DNA of 64,000 nucleotides from Haplomitrium mnioides (lineage: Eukaryota > Marchantiophyta > Haplomitriopsida > Calobryales). The stretch spans positions 45,837-109,836 of the forward strand of contig JBNGIS010032798.1 of NCBI GenBank assembly GCA_049999725.1, read 5' to 3'. Made by a program: the position numbers and the translations under genes. Shown piece by piece: positions 21,997 through 31,423 of the stretch. Positions within the stretch are counted from its first letter, which is position 1; each line of letters starts with the position of its first letter. Below the pieces are notes generated by a model that was not told where the DNA came from, searched no databases, and worked only from the letters and a program-made list of their open reading frames with translations.

Positions 21997-24900
21997 TGTC
22001 AGTCAGTAAATTGGAGTGCTGAATCAGAATTCTGCAAAGAGGAAGCATCATTGACACAATTCCTCTCTGGTAAGTGCAAGACGCCTTGGGAGCAGTAGGA
22101 ATCCTTCAATACTGTGGGTACGAGCAAAGTGCATGGATCCGAAGAGGAGAACGGGATCATTGTGGAAGAAGGAAAGGGAGCAGTGGTCGTGAGCAAGGGG
22201 AGAGGTACCACTAAAATTTGAATTGAGCAAATGAGAGCCCGTAGGTCTCATGGGGATGCGGGAATCGAGGCCTAACGAGGAGAAAGGAACGCCCACCTAA
22301 GGCAAAGCGATCGAAGGAGGAAGAGCAGAGCTACAAGGCAGAAATCCAAAAGCATTCAAGGAAGAGGGAGACCACAGGGCATGCCTGCAGATGCCATACA
22401 TCAGAAGCAAGGATCGGAGACAGGAAGGATGAGTCGAGGTCTTCGTAAGAGCGAGCTAGGCCAGGGAGCGGGGGATGCCTCGATCCTGCAAGCGTGAGAT
22501 GAGCTCTACAAGGGCCTGACCCTTTTCTTTGAGTTTGCGGGTCTTAGTGGAAACATGGAGTCTCCAGAGGGCTCTGAAAGATTCCATGAAAATGTGGCAT
22601 CTCCAGAGTGCTTCAAGGGATTCAACGGATGACGTGGCGGCTCTAGGGAGTCCGCGGGTCTTCACGGAGAGGTGGCGGGCCACAAAGGACTTAGCAGAAC
22701 TCAGCCCTCCTAAGTGGAGAGCCCAATTAAGTGGGTTCCGAGTGAGCTTCCGATGTGGAGAGCCCACTTAACAGGGATCTGTTGGGAGGTCCAACTAGAA
22801 GAGCAAGGAGGGATTAGCCAAAATGGTGATCTATCGCAGGTCTAATTGGGAGAGAAAGGAGTAATGAAGGGTCGGCCGAAAGGATGATCTATCGAAGATC
22901 CAGATTGGGAGAGGACAAGGTTGAAAGTTCGAAGGAGCACGGATGCAACGTTTGAAAGTTCGACAGAGGCGTGCAAGGGGATGGTTCAAAAAGGAGTTCT
23001 TTGTCATTCTTATATCGAGTTGTATCACAACTTAGTGAAGGGAGCCCCAAGCGTGTAATGTTCTTATCGCAAGATGGATTCAAAATAGTGACGAAGGCAC
23101 TATTCTTACTCGACAAGGCAAGGCGACTCTTCGGATGACGTGGCATCCTCAGAAGACTTGAGGAACATCCACGGGTCAACTTCGGAAAGAAGTCAAAGCG
23201 ATGGTCCGCCTACCCCTTTGCGGGGCAGAGTTGGACAGCGTGGCAACGGATAACGTGGCGGCCCCAGGAAGTCTGCAAGGCTTCACGGAGACGTGGCAAC
23301 CTCAAGAAGTTCGCAAGGCTTCACGAAGAGGTGGCGGGCCCAAGGAGTCCGAAGGTTTATAGCGGAAACATGGCAAGCGTAGGGAGCCCGCAGAGTTTAG
23401 CAAAAATGTGGACGAAGGAGAAGGGTCCGCGGTCTTCATCGGAAAAAGGTCAGCACGACGGTCAGACTACCCCCTTGCGGAACGACATCGGGCAGCGGCT
23501 TTGCGGATTACGTGGCGTCCTCAGAGGATTTGGTGAAAGTCAATGGACACATGGCAGTAAGACAGAGTCCATTGGATCTTGGGTCAGAAGAATGTCAACT
23601 TTGGAGGAGGGTCAACATGACGGATCGCCTACCTCTTTGTCGGGCGACATCGGATGGCGAGGCTTCGGATGATGTGGCACTCAGGGATGGTCTGTGGGAT
23701 CCTCCGGATTAGAGTTGAGTCAACCACGGAACCAAGTCAGCGCCATGGTCAGACTACCCCCTTGCGGGGCGGCATTGGACGGGGTGGGTCGGAAGAAAGT
23801 CAACCTCAACACGTGGCACATCGGAGGAGTCCAAGGGATCATGTGGACTTCCCTATCTGTTGGATCCTTGGGCTGGGGAACTGAGGTCAACTATGGGAGA
23901 AAAGTCAACAACGGACCTCGAATCCCGCTAGGCTCTATGGACTTGAATCCACGGGGATCTTTGGATGCCAATCTTGGAGATTCCATAGGACTCCTTTTCC
24001 ACGGGATTCTTTGGAACTTTGTTCCAAAGGGTTCTTCGGACTGGAGTTGTGTTGGAATCTTTGAAATTTCAGTCCACGAGATTCCTCGAACTCACCTTCG
24101 TATTACTATTGTACTTGGAATCATTCGACTAACTGGCGGGACACACGTCGCAACGTCCAAATCTGAGCCAACGGAAATAACGAACAGTGGGGACACGCAT
24201 CGCAACCTCATATTCCGAGCCCAACGGGATTAACAAACCTTCAATAGGAAGAGCTCAAGGGATCAAGAGAAGCTCAAGGGGTATACATCCAGGGGCTGCG
24301 AATTTAGAAGGGTTGATGTGCAAGCAAATTAGAGATGCGACAGTGATCTCGAGACGAGGAAATCGCAACAAGGTAAGGCAAGAGTGAGATTCCAGTAAAA
24401 AGCTACGTGAAGCGGGTGAACTCGCACGGGGGGCAAGCGAGGGTGGAGGTGAATTGGAGGGGTGCTGAGAATCATTAGACGGGGAGCTCTAGAGGCTCGG
24501 GCGATCTAGGTGAACTCATCCCCGTAAGTAGACCAAGAGCGGAGGTGGATTGATACGGGAGTCTAGAAGGGAATATAGCGTGTTGAGAATTCGAGAGAGG
24601 CTGCCAAGTGAGATCTTGGAGTCGTCTCTGCATTCCTTGTATGGGAGCATCAACCTTGACTGCTCGGAGTGCGCTCTAGTGTAATTCTTCAAGTGGAGCT
24701 GAGAGAGGGTGGCTACGTTAGTGCCTGCGCACTACAAAGAAGACCTGTCGAGGCTCGAGGGTGGAGTGAGCTACCTGCAGTCGAGAAGGTTGTCTTCCAG
24801 TGGTGGAAGTCAAAGAAATCCTCTTCTTAGCATGAGGAAGTAAAAGCAGTGCTTCTCACAATGGAAGTTGAAAAACTATCTAGAGAGGGGTGTGTGGGTA

Positions 24901-25636
24901 TGGATGTTGGTGTGGAGGTGGAAAGGTAGTAAGTGATTCAGAAGGGGGAGACCTGCTTGTGAGACCAGTTCCAGAGGGTCTTCAAGGACTCTGTTCTGTT
25001 ATAGTACACTGTTGGGATGTGTTTGTGCATATGTTTATAGTTAGATTTGCATTCTACATTTTGTATACAAGAGACATACTAGACTAGAATATAATAGGAC
25101 TAGTTGAGGAAACCTTTGGACAGCTTTGGAGGGGGAGTCAAGTCCTTTGACACAGTCCTGTGACTTTGGAGGTTAATGTTCTCTGTTTCTGACCCTGCTT
25201 ATAGTTTAGGAAATAGTTCATATTAGGATAACTAGGAATCATAGTTGTATCAGTTCATGTGACAACCTTGAAAGGGGGAGTCCAATCTTCTGTCATTGTT
25301 CATTGGTGCAGGTCATAACACCTTTCTGTCCCCAAAGCATACACAAGGTGGCAGGGTCTAAGATTTGGACCCTTGGAATGTATTGAAGGAATTACACAAG
25401 GCATGCTGGGTGGTGTAAATGTGGACTTAGGGTGTTATAAATGAATGACTATATTGTAAGCTGAAGAGAGTAAGAGGTGAACCAAGGGCTTGTAAGGGAA
25501 GAGAAGATCTTTAAAGCCTCAAAGTGATAATTGGCAAGGGGCCATCTTAGAAAAGAACCTGAAAGCCTTGAATCTGTCCTCCCCTGCCTTCCAAGTGGCA
25601 CTTGAGAGGGTTAAGGCCTGAAACATAGGAGTGACA
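21997..25636 (+). repeat. 5' LTR of G1
   Basis: Starts TGTCAGTCAG and ends GAGTGACA. It aligns end to end with 31,424-35,078. The first two thirds are CpG-rich with nested tandem repeats; the last third (about 24,600 onward) is CpG-poor. By eye the first 200 bp differ from the 3' LTR at about one base in ten, mainly C/T and G/A. The last 190 bp differ at about three positions. A TATA-like stretch (agaatataata, 25,086-25,096) is noted without a firm promoter call. Confidence 0.9.
22530..23830 (+). repeat. Nested tandem repeats with ACGTGGC motifs in the G1 5' LTR
   Basis: Units of about 38 bp (acgtggc-ggcc-aggaagtc-gcaaggcttcacggag) run from about 23,250 to 23,410 and, more diverged, at 22,550-22,690. 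They are embedded in a longer irregular unit (gtcagcgcgacggtc, tacccccttgcgg, ggcttcggatgacgtggc) starting near 23,195, 23,450, 23,607 and 23,737. Each unit brings an ACGTGGC or mutated form (ATGTGGC, ACATGGC). ACGTGGC is the core of plant G-box/ABRE elements bound by bZIP factors (established knowledge); a regulatory role here is inference. Confidence 0.7.
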
Positions 25637-25644
25637 TGAATTTT

Positions 25645-25662
25645 TAGCGCTAGAAGGAGGGC
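25645..25662 (+). other. Probable decayed primer binding site of G1
   Basis: Nine bases after the LTR end comes TAGCGCTAGAAGGAGGG. The first seven bases equal TGGCGCC of the tRNA-Asp-type site of G3 after two transitions, and the spacing (nine versus ten bases) is the same. The remainder does not match tRNA-Asp, so the assignment is by position and partial identity. Confidence 0.45.
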
Positions 25663-25841
25663 CAAAGGTTTGGAGAAACCTGAGACAAACCCGGACCCAA
25701 GTTATCACCTTGTGCATCAGAGACCCAAAGTCAGATTGGGAAGCACATTCCGAGACACAGAACTACTAGAGGTGAGTCTGTTGAGGAATAGTGGTGGATA
25801 GAAGAGACTTTTGGGTAGAAGTGGCAAGGGCCAGTGCAGAG

Positions 25842-27240
25842 ATGGCCAATCCGGTACGCCCTCCTGGGCTTCGGGGCCGATTCAAATACAAGTCCTTCAA
25901 GGGACGCCCAAAAGATGACCCAGATGCATAATTGGACGACTTGGAAAACACTGCAACAGCAAATGGCAAAAGCCATGTAAAAATTGGGATCCTGCCAGCA
26001 GCTTTGAAGGGAGAAACCCAGCCTTTGTACAAGGATTCGCTAGACAATGTTAAGCAGGACTAACATGCATTCAAGGCGGCTTTTATTGCAGAATTCCGAG
26101 GGATCTGAGAGGAGACAGAAGTGCTAGTCAAGATGGGTCAGCTCAGAATGAAAAAGAAGGAGTCCATGAGGAAATTTCTCTAGCGATTCAAGAAGGTGGC
26201 GCGGATCAATGGATTAAAGCATGTTTCCTGGTAGCTCTACTCAGGGGAATTGGAACCTGGGTGAGACAAATGGATCCACAGACTTTGGAAGAAGCCGTCA
26301 ATGTAGCTCGATCCCATGTCAAAGCTGCAATCACCAGTTCTCGCAGGAAGGCACAGGCCAAATACAATTCCGATGATTCTTTGAACACCTCAAACAGTGA
26401 CGGGAAAACGGATGAGAGTTCCGAGTCCTCCTAAAAAAGCGAGAATGAAATCTCAACAAGAAGAAGCAAGCCAAAGAGGTAAGTCATCGTAAAGGGGCTA
26501 GCAAGGGGAAGTACACAAAAATAGAACCCGAACACGAGGTAAGCAGGAAGCCAGGGGGAGGGATTCGATTGAAGAGCTGAGTGCCAAGATAGAGGCATTG
26601 AACATCCTCTTGGTTGAGATCAAACCAGAAGGCAGGCCCCTGCCTACCTGAAGAGTAGACGTCTGGTGCGTAAGATGCAAGCAACACATACACTCCCCTC
26701 ATGAATGTCTGAACGACAACAATGATGTGCATTATATAAGGGAGGAAGCACCAGAATACATGAGAGAAGAGGTCGAATACATGATGGAGGAAGCCCCGAA
26801 AACCGTGTATCAAATCAGTGAGGGACCTCGAACAATGTTGAGCAGACCCGCAGGAGGGAGCGGAAGGCCGGTGAATCAATGGGCTGCCAAATAGCCACCC
26901 AGGACAACAATCATGGTGTGTTGGAATTGTGGCCAGCCCGACCATATTTCCTCCAATTGTTTGGAGCCGCGGAAGAGCGGTTATGGCCAACCACCTCCCA
27001 TGTGCTTCCAATGCAAGAAGGAGGGGCATGTGGCAGTCAATTTCCCAACCAGAAGGACCGATGCACCCCTGGACCAAGCGCGAATCCTCCTCCCCCCGCA
27101 ATTGTCAATTTGATCACCTTGGAGATGGAGGAGGAAGCCGAATTGCCGGGATGGGAGACCCCCACTCCCGAGGATTGTTTCCGGGTGGTAACCAAGGCCG
27201 AGGCGAAGGCCAAAAAGAAGAGCCTAAAGAAGTTTGAGTA
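25842..27240 (+). pseudogene. gag pseudogene of G1
   Basis: The start ATG at 25,842 gives MANPVRPPGLRGRFKYKSFK, then KGRPKDDPDA, paralleling KGRSKDDVDTW in the gag of G3. A gag domain follows (LKGETQPLYKDSLDN, FIAEFRG, KKKESMRKFL), then a Ser/Lys-rich linker. Three zinc knuckles are visible: CVRCKQHTHSPHEC (about 26,666), CWNCGQPDHISSNC (about 26,919) and CFQCKKEGHVAVNF (about 27,003), whose last Cys is Phe. A spacer of about 70 residues separates the first knuckle from the other two, as in G3. Several stops interrupt the frame (for example after DPDA and before VDVWCVRC). Confidence 0.8.
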
Positions 27241-27579
27241 GAAAGCCAAGAAGGGGGCAGCTCAAGAGACCTCATCATGAAATGATTCAGATTATCATAG
27301 AGATAATCCAAAGTGGTTCTACCCAAAGCAGCAGAACCATGTGAGGAGGCAATTGGAGGCGTTGGAAGCCCTGGAGGAAGAACATGCAGTAGAAGAGACC
27401 CTCAAATAGGTCTGCAAGCAGCAAGGAGGGACCTAGGAGACAAGGGAGAGTGTTGCAGCTTCCAAAAAGGGGACAAAGACCAGCCCCTACAACATTCAAG
27501 CAAATGTGCGGAAGTGTCCTGTTACGGCCACAATGGGCCAACTCATCAAGGACAGCCCATTGTATTGAAGGCAGCTCCG

Positions 27580-28130
27580 TGAATTGCTGATGGGAGCTAA
27601 GAGGCGAAGAAGGCTACCCAAGGTAAGAGCTCCAGCGGATCTACAACTAGTTTGTGAAGACAAGGGGGCATTGGAGATCGACATACAGATCACGGGGTGC
27701 ATACTGTCTTTAGTGCCCATAGATGGAGGGGCAGGAGTCAACATCATGGTTGAGGAAACGGCTCACAAGCTGGGATTCACGGAAGTCTAGCATACAACCA
27801 GAATTATGAGGCTGGCGGATGGGCCACGAGTGAAGCCATTGGGCTCCCTCCTCCTAATACCAACATTCATCGGAGGGAAGGATTTCAAGCTGAACTATCT
27901 GGTGATGCAACCCGTTTGATCATTTCCATACCCGGTGTTGATTGGAAGGCCTTGGCTGTATGGGGCCCGAGTGATGCACAACTGAAGGAACTCCACATTG
28001 GTGTTCGGCCTCGAAAAAACAATAGTGGACTATGGCCCTGTTCCACACCTAGAGGAAACATAGTCTGAGGCAGAATGTGACAATGAGTGGTCCAAGGAGG
28101 AATAAGATTCAGAATACCACTACTAGGTGT
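27580..28130 (+). pseudogene. Aspartic protease region of G1
   Basis: ITGCILSLVPIDGGAGVNIM followed by ETAHKLGF (27,690-27,785) is the retropepsin active-site neighbourhood. D-G-G replaces the usual D-T/S-G. G3 has D-G-G-S at the same place, so this looks like a family trait and not decay. A stop after FTEV (27,788) breaks the frame. The C-terminal flap and GRPWL-type segment follow (…VLIGRPWLYGARVMHN, about 27,935-27,985). Confidence 0.7.
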
Positions 28131-29353
28131 AGATGGTGAGTGAGGCGACAAAGGAGGATCTGTCGGAGGAGGGTGTGGTGTCCGTAAATCAGATCGAATT
28201 ATCCACATACAACGTAACAGAGCACAAGTGGAGGAAATCCACAGAAGATTGGACCAGAGATGAGGACATCAAGATCCGCAGGGAAGAGGAGTCCGAAGCG
28301 TCTCATCAGATGCGGCAAGCGGATACGGGAAGGTCCAAAGAAGCTTCTCGGGAGGAGGGCAGAGTGAGATTGGCTATTCTGATGCCAGTACGGGACAACC
28401 TTGGGCGAAATGAAACAAAGGTGGTGCAAGATGCCCAACACAAGCAATTGGTGGTCCGAGGAGGACATACCTTCCACATAGGCTCCCAATTGCCTAGAGA
28501 ATCAGAGCGGGCCCTCACCAATCTCCTGCACAATTTTAGTGGTGCCTTTGCTTGGAGTCATGTGGATCTGAAGGGAGTCCCGAGACAATTGGGGGAGCAC
28601 CGGATCGACTTGGAACCAATAGCAATCTCGGTGAGACAAAGGCAATATCGAATGAATCCCGATTCTCCTTATTGGTAAAGGAGGAGATAGAAAAATTGAT
28701 TGAAGCAGATTTCATCTACCAAGTCCTCAATAGCGAATGGGTGTCCCCCCTAATAGTGGTGCCCAAGAAGGTGGGACAAGACGGAGAGAAGAAGATCCGA
28801 GTATGCCAAGATTTTCGGAAGATGAACAAGGCTACCAAGAAGGACCACTATCCGTTGCCTTTCACTGATAGGGTGCTGGATTTGGTGGCAGGGCAAGAAG
28901 TGTACAGCTTCCTCGACGGGTACTCAGAATACAATCAAATCTGGATCTGGGAAGAGGATCAACTCAAGACAACATTCACCATAGAATGGGGGGTGTTTGC
29001 TTTCGGGAGAATGCCCTTCGGATTGTGCAATGTGCCAAGCACCTTCCAACGGATGATGATGAATATCTTCCACCACTACCTTAGAAAATTCTTGGATGTG
29101 TTCATCCATGACTTCATGGTATATGGCAAGCTAGAGAACCACGAGTGGGATGTAAGGCTCACCCTCCAACGGTGCAGAGAAATGGGGTTGAGACTGCATC
29201 TTGGCAAGTGTTTCTTCGGGGTGAAGGAGGGGATACTCCTCGGACACCGGATTTCTAGCAAGGGGATATAGGTGGATCAAGAGAAGATCACCAATTGGAT
29301 GAACGTTGCCTTTTCCATGAGCTTGAAAGAGGTACAAGGATTCTTGGAGTGCG
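28131..29353 (+). pseudogene. Reverse transcriptase of G1
   Basis: The linker 28,133-28,678 ends with LLHNFSGAFAWSHVDLKGVP, a conserved pre-RT stretch, and a frame change near 28,680 leads into RT. RT reads LVKEEIEKLIEADFIYQV, EWVSPLIVVPKKV, IRVCQDFRKMNKATKKDHYP, VYSFLDGYSEYNQIWIW and FAFGRMPFGLCNVPSTFQRMM. The polymerase box reads LDVFIHDFMVYG where G3 keeps FLDDFCVYG; the first catalytic Asp is His, so the enzyme is inactive. A stop at 29,269 and a frameshift near 29,345 separate it from RNase H. Confidence 0.88.
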
Positions 29354-29990
29354 TTGGGTATTCGAAGATTCATCAACCAATTTGCCTCAGTAGCTTTGCC
29401 CCTCACCCAAATGACCAAGGGGGGTAGCACATTTGAGGCCACCCCTGAAAGGTTGGCAAGCTTCACAGAATCGAAGAAGAGGTTGGCAAGCGCCCTTATG
29501 TTAGTCCCTCCCAGCTGGAGGAAGGATTTCCATGTGATGATCAACGTGTCTAGGTTCTGCATCAGAGCAGTGCTGTCCCAAGTGGATGAGAAGGGGCGTG
29601 ATCACCCAATCTACTTTGCCAGCAAGCTACTAGCCCCAGCAGAGAAGAATTACTCTGCCACAGATCGGGAAGCCCTAGGGATCATCTATGCCTTGAAGAA
29701 ATTCAAGAATTATTTGTTGCATTACAAAGTGATCTTCCATACGGATCACAATGCACTCAAATACATGGTAAACAAACCCAATGTCACCGGTCGGATTACG
29801 AGGTGGGTGCTTCTCCTGCAAGAGTTCAATTTTGAAGTCAGGATCAAGCTCGGGAAGAAGCACAACAATGCAAATTTCTTCTCCAAGATTGCTGGACCCG
29901 TCAATCAGAAGGAGGTCGGTGATGAATTCCCTCATGAGGACATGTTCCAAGTGAAAGTTGGGAGGGTCACGGACTACGCAATCATCACCA
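29354..29990 (+). pseudogene. RNase H domain of G1
   Basis: Continuous with integrase in one open frame of 415 codons (29,354-30,601). It contains FHVMINVSRFCIRAVLSQ, HPIYFASKLLAPAEKNYSA, DREALGIIYALKKFKNYL, FHTDHNALKYMVNKP and RITRWVLLLQEFNFEV. The first catalytic Asp (VD/ID in relatives, including G3's VYVDVS) is Asn in MINVS. The Glu of DREAL and the Asp of HTDHN remain. Confidence 0.85.
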
Positions 29991-31263
29991 AATTCCTCTA
30001 TTCCGCCCAACTTCCCAAAGACAACAGCATAGAGGAGGCTGTTGTATTCCTCAGAAAGGTAAAGCCATACCTCTTAATCAAAGGAGTACTGCATAAGAGA
30101 GGGTATGACGAGATGATCAGATGTTGTCTAGAGCGGGATCAATCCACAGTGGTAATGCAGGCTCTCCATGGGAAGGAGGTGGGAGGCGACTTTGTAGCAG
30201 ATACCACAATCAAGAAGATCTTAGATGCAGGATATTGGTGGCCCATCTTGCACAAGGATGTGCACTTTTGGGTAAAACGGTGTGATGCATGCCAAAGAAC
30301 ACGGAGGCCTATAGAAAACCAGCATCATCCTCTAGTGCCCATCATTCCCCTAGCACCTATTGAGAAGTGGGGGATCGACTTCATCGGCCCAATTGCACCT
30401 TCCACTCGGAAGGGCAACAGGTACATATTGCTAGCCACTGATTATGCAACCAAGTGGGTGGAGGCCAGAGCCACTTGGAAGGACGATGCCAAAACAGTGG
30501 TAGCCTTCCTCTATGAGCAGATGTTCTATAGATTCGGGCCTCCTTTGGAGCTGGTTAGTGATCAGGGGACTCATTTCATCAATCAGATGATCGATACCTG
30601 ATCAAGCATAGATGCACCATAGCCTACCATCCCAAGGCCAATGGCTTGACAGAGAGAGCCAATGGGATCATGGGGAAGATCCTTAGTAAAATAGTGGCAG
30701 CAAACAAAGCAGACTGGGATCTCAAGCTGCTCACCACGACCCATGCCTACAATTTGGCCTACAAGACCACAACGAGCCACTGCCTCTACTTTTTGGTCTT
30801 TGGATAGCATGCTCTGGTACCAGGGGAGTATGAGGTGCCCACCAAGCGGTTGTTGGAGCATGAGAAGATGGCTGAAGATTAGAGCAGAAGGGAAAGGCTA
30901 TATTAGATGGAAAGCCTAGAGGAGACCAGAGATTTAGCCCAGGGGAGGGTGGAGCACCAGCAAGAGTTGAGGAAGAGACATCATGATAAGGGGCTCAAGC
31001 CAACTGACCTCTTGGAGGGAAATCTGGTGTTGTTGTATGACAGTAGGTTTGTGTATTTCCCTGGAAAATTGCACACAAGGTGGATGGGGCCATTCGTGCT
31101 AAGGAAGCTATATTGGAATGGGTCAGCAGAATTGAAGATATTGGAGGGTCACAGGTTCGCCAACTGGGTGCACTTCAACAAACTCAAAAGGTATGAGAAT
31201 CAGGAGGAGAAAGGAGAAGGACCAACTGTGATCCCATCGAAGGTACCCGACCAGTGGAGGTAA
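29991..31263 (+). pseudogene. Integrase of G1
   Basis: The zinc-binding part holds LHGKEVGGDFVADTTIKKIL and CDACQRTRRP; the first His pair has lost one member (GGDF for the GGHY seen in G3). The core has WGIDFIGPI, ATDYATKWVEA with the first Asp, and LVSDQGTHFINQ with the second. The frame then breaks near 30,595. The third residue is in AYHPKANGLTERANGIMGK (about 30,630-30,690). C-terminal sequence KGLKPTDLLEGNLVLLYDSR, YFPGKLHTRWMGPFVLRK and WVHFNKLKRY runs to a stop at 31,263. Stops occur near 30,808, 30,880 and 30,905. Confidence 0.88.
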
Positions 31264-31265
31264 GT

Positions 31266-31285
31266 TGTGTGTGTGTGTGTGTGTG
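31266..31285 (+). repeat. (TG)n microsatellite after the G1 integrase
   Basis: About ten TG units directly after the integrase stop, in the short untranslated stretch before the polypurine tract. There is no evidence of function. Confidence 0.85.
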
Positions 31286-31410
31286 AGTTTGTAGGGGGCG
31301 TTTTGTGGGGTTGTATTGCAGCAGTTACGGAGGACAGCCAACGACCACTCAGAGGAGGCACCCAGCAGGAAGAGGGAGATATAGGGTGTTCGCAGAAACG
31401 TTTCACACTC

Positions 31411-31420
31411 GAAGGGGGAG
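31411..31420 (+). other. Polypurine tract of G1
   Basis: GAAGGGGGAG ends three bases before the 3' LTR start at 31,424, the expected plus-strand primer position for a gypsy element. Confidence 0.8.
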
Positions 31421-31423
31421 TTA

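Noticed and set aside
22456-24387. Several 60-180-codon open frames in the G1 LTRs as captured genes
   Set aside because: They track the GC-rich tandem repeats, appear in several frames and both strands, and match no known protein.
26484-27101. Minus-strand 205-codon open frame
   Set aside because: Antisense to the G1 gag and its zinc knuckles. Its length is explained by GC-rich sequence with few stops.
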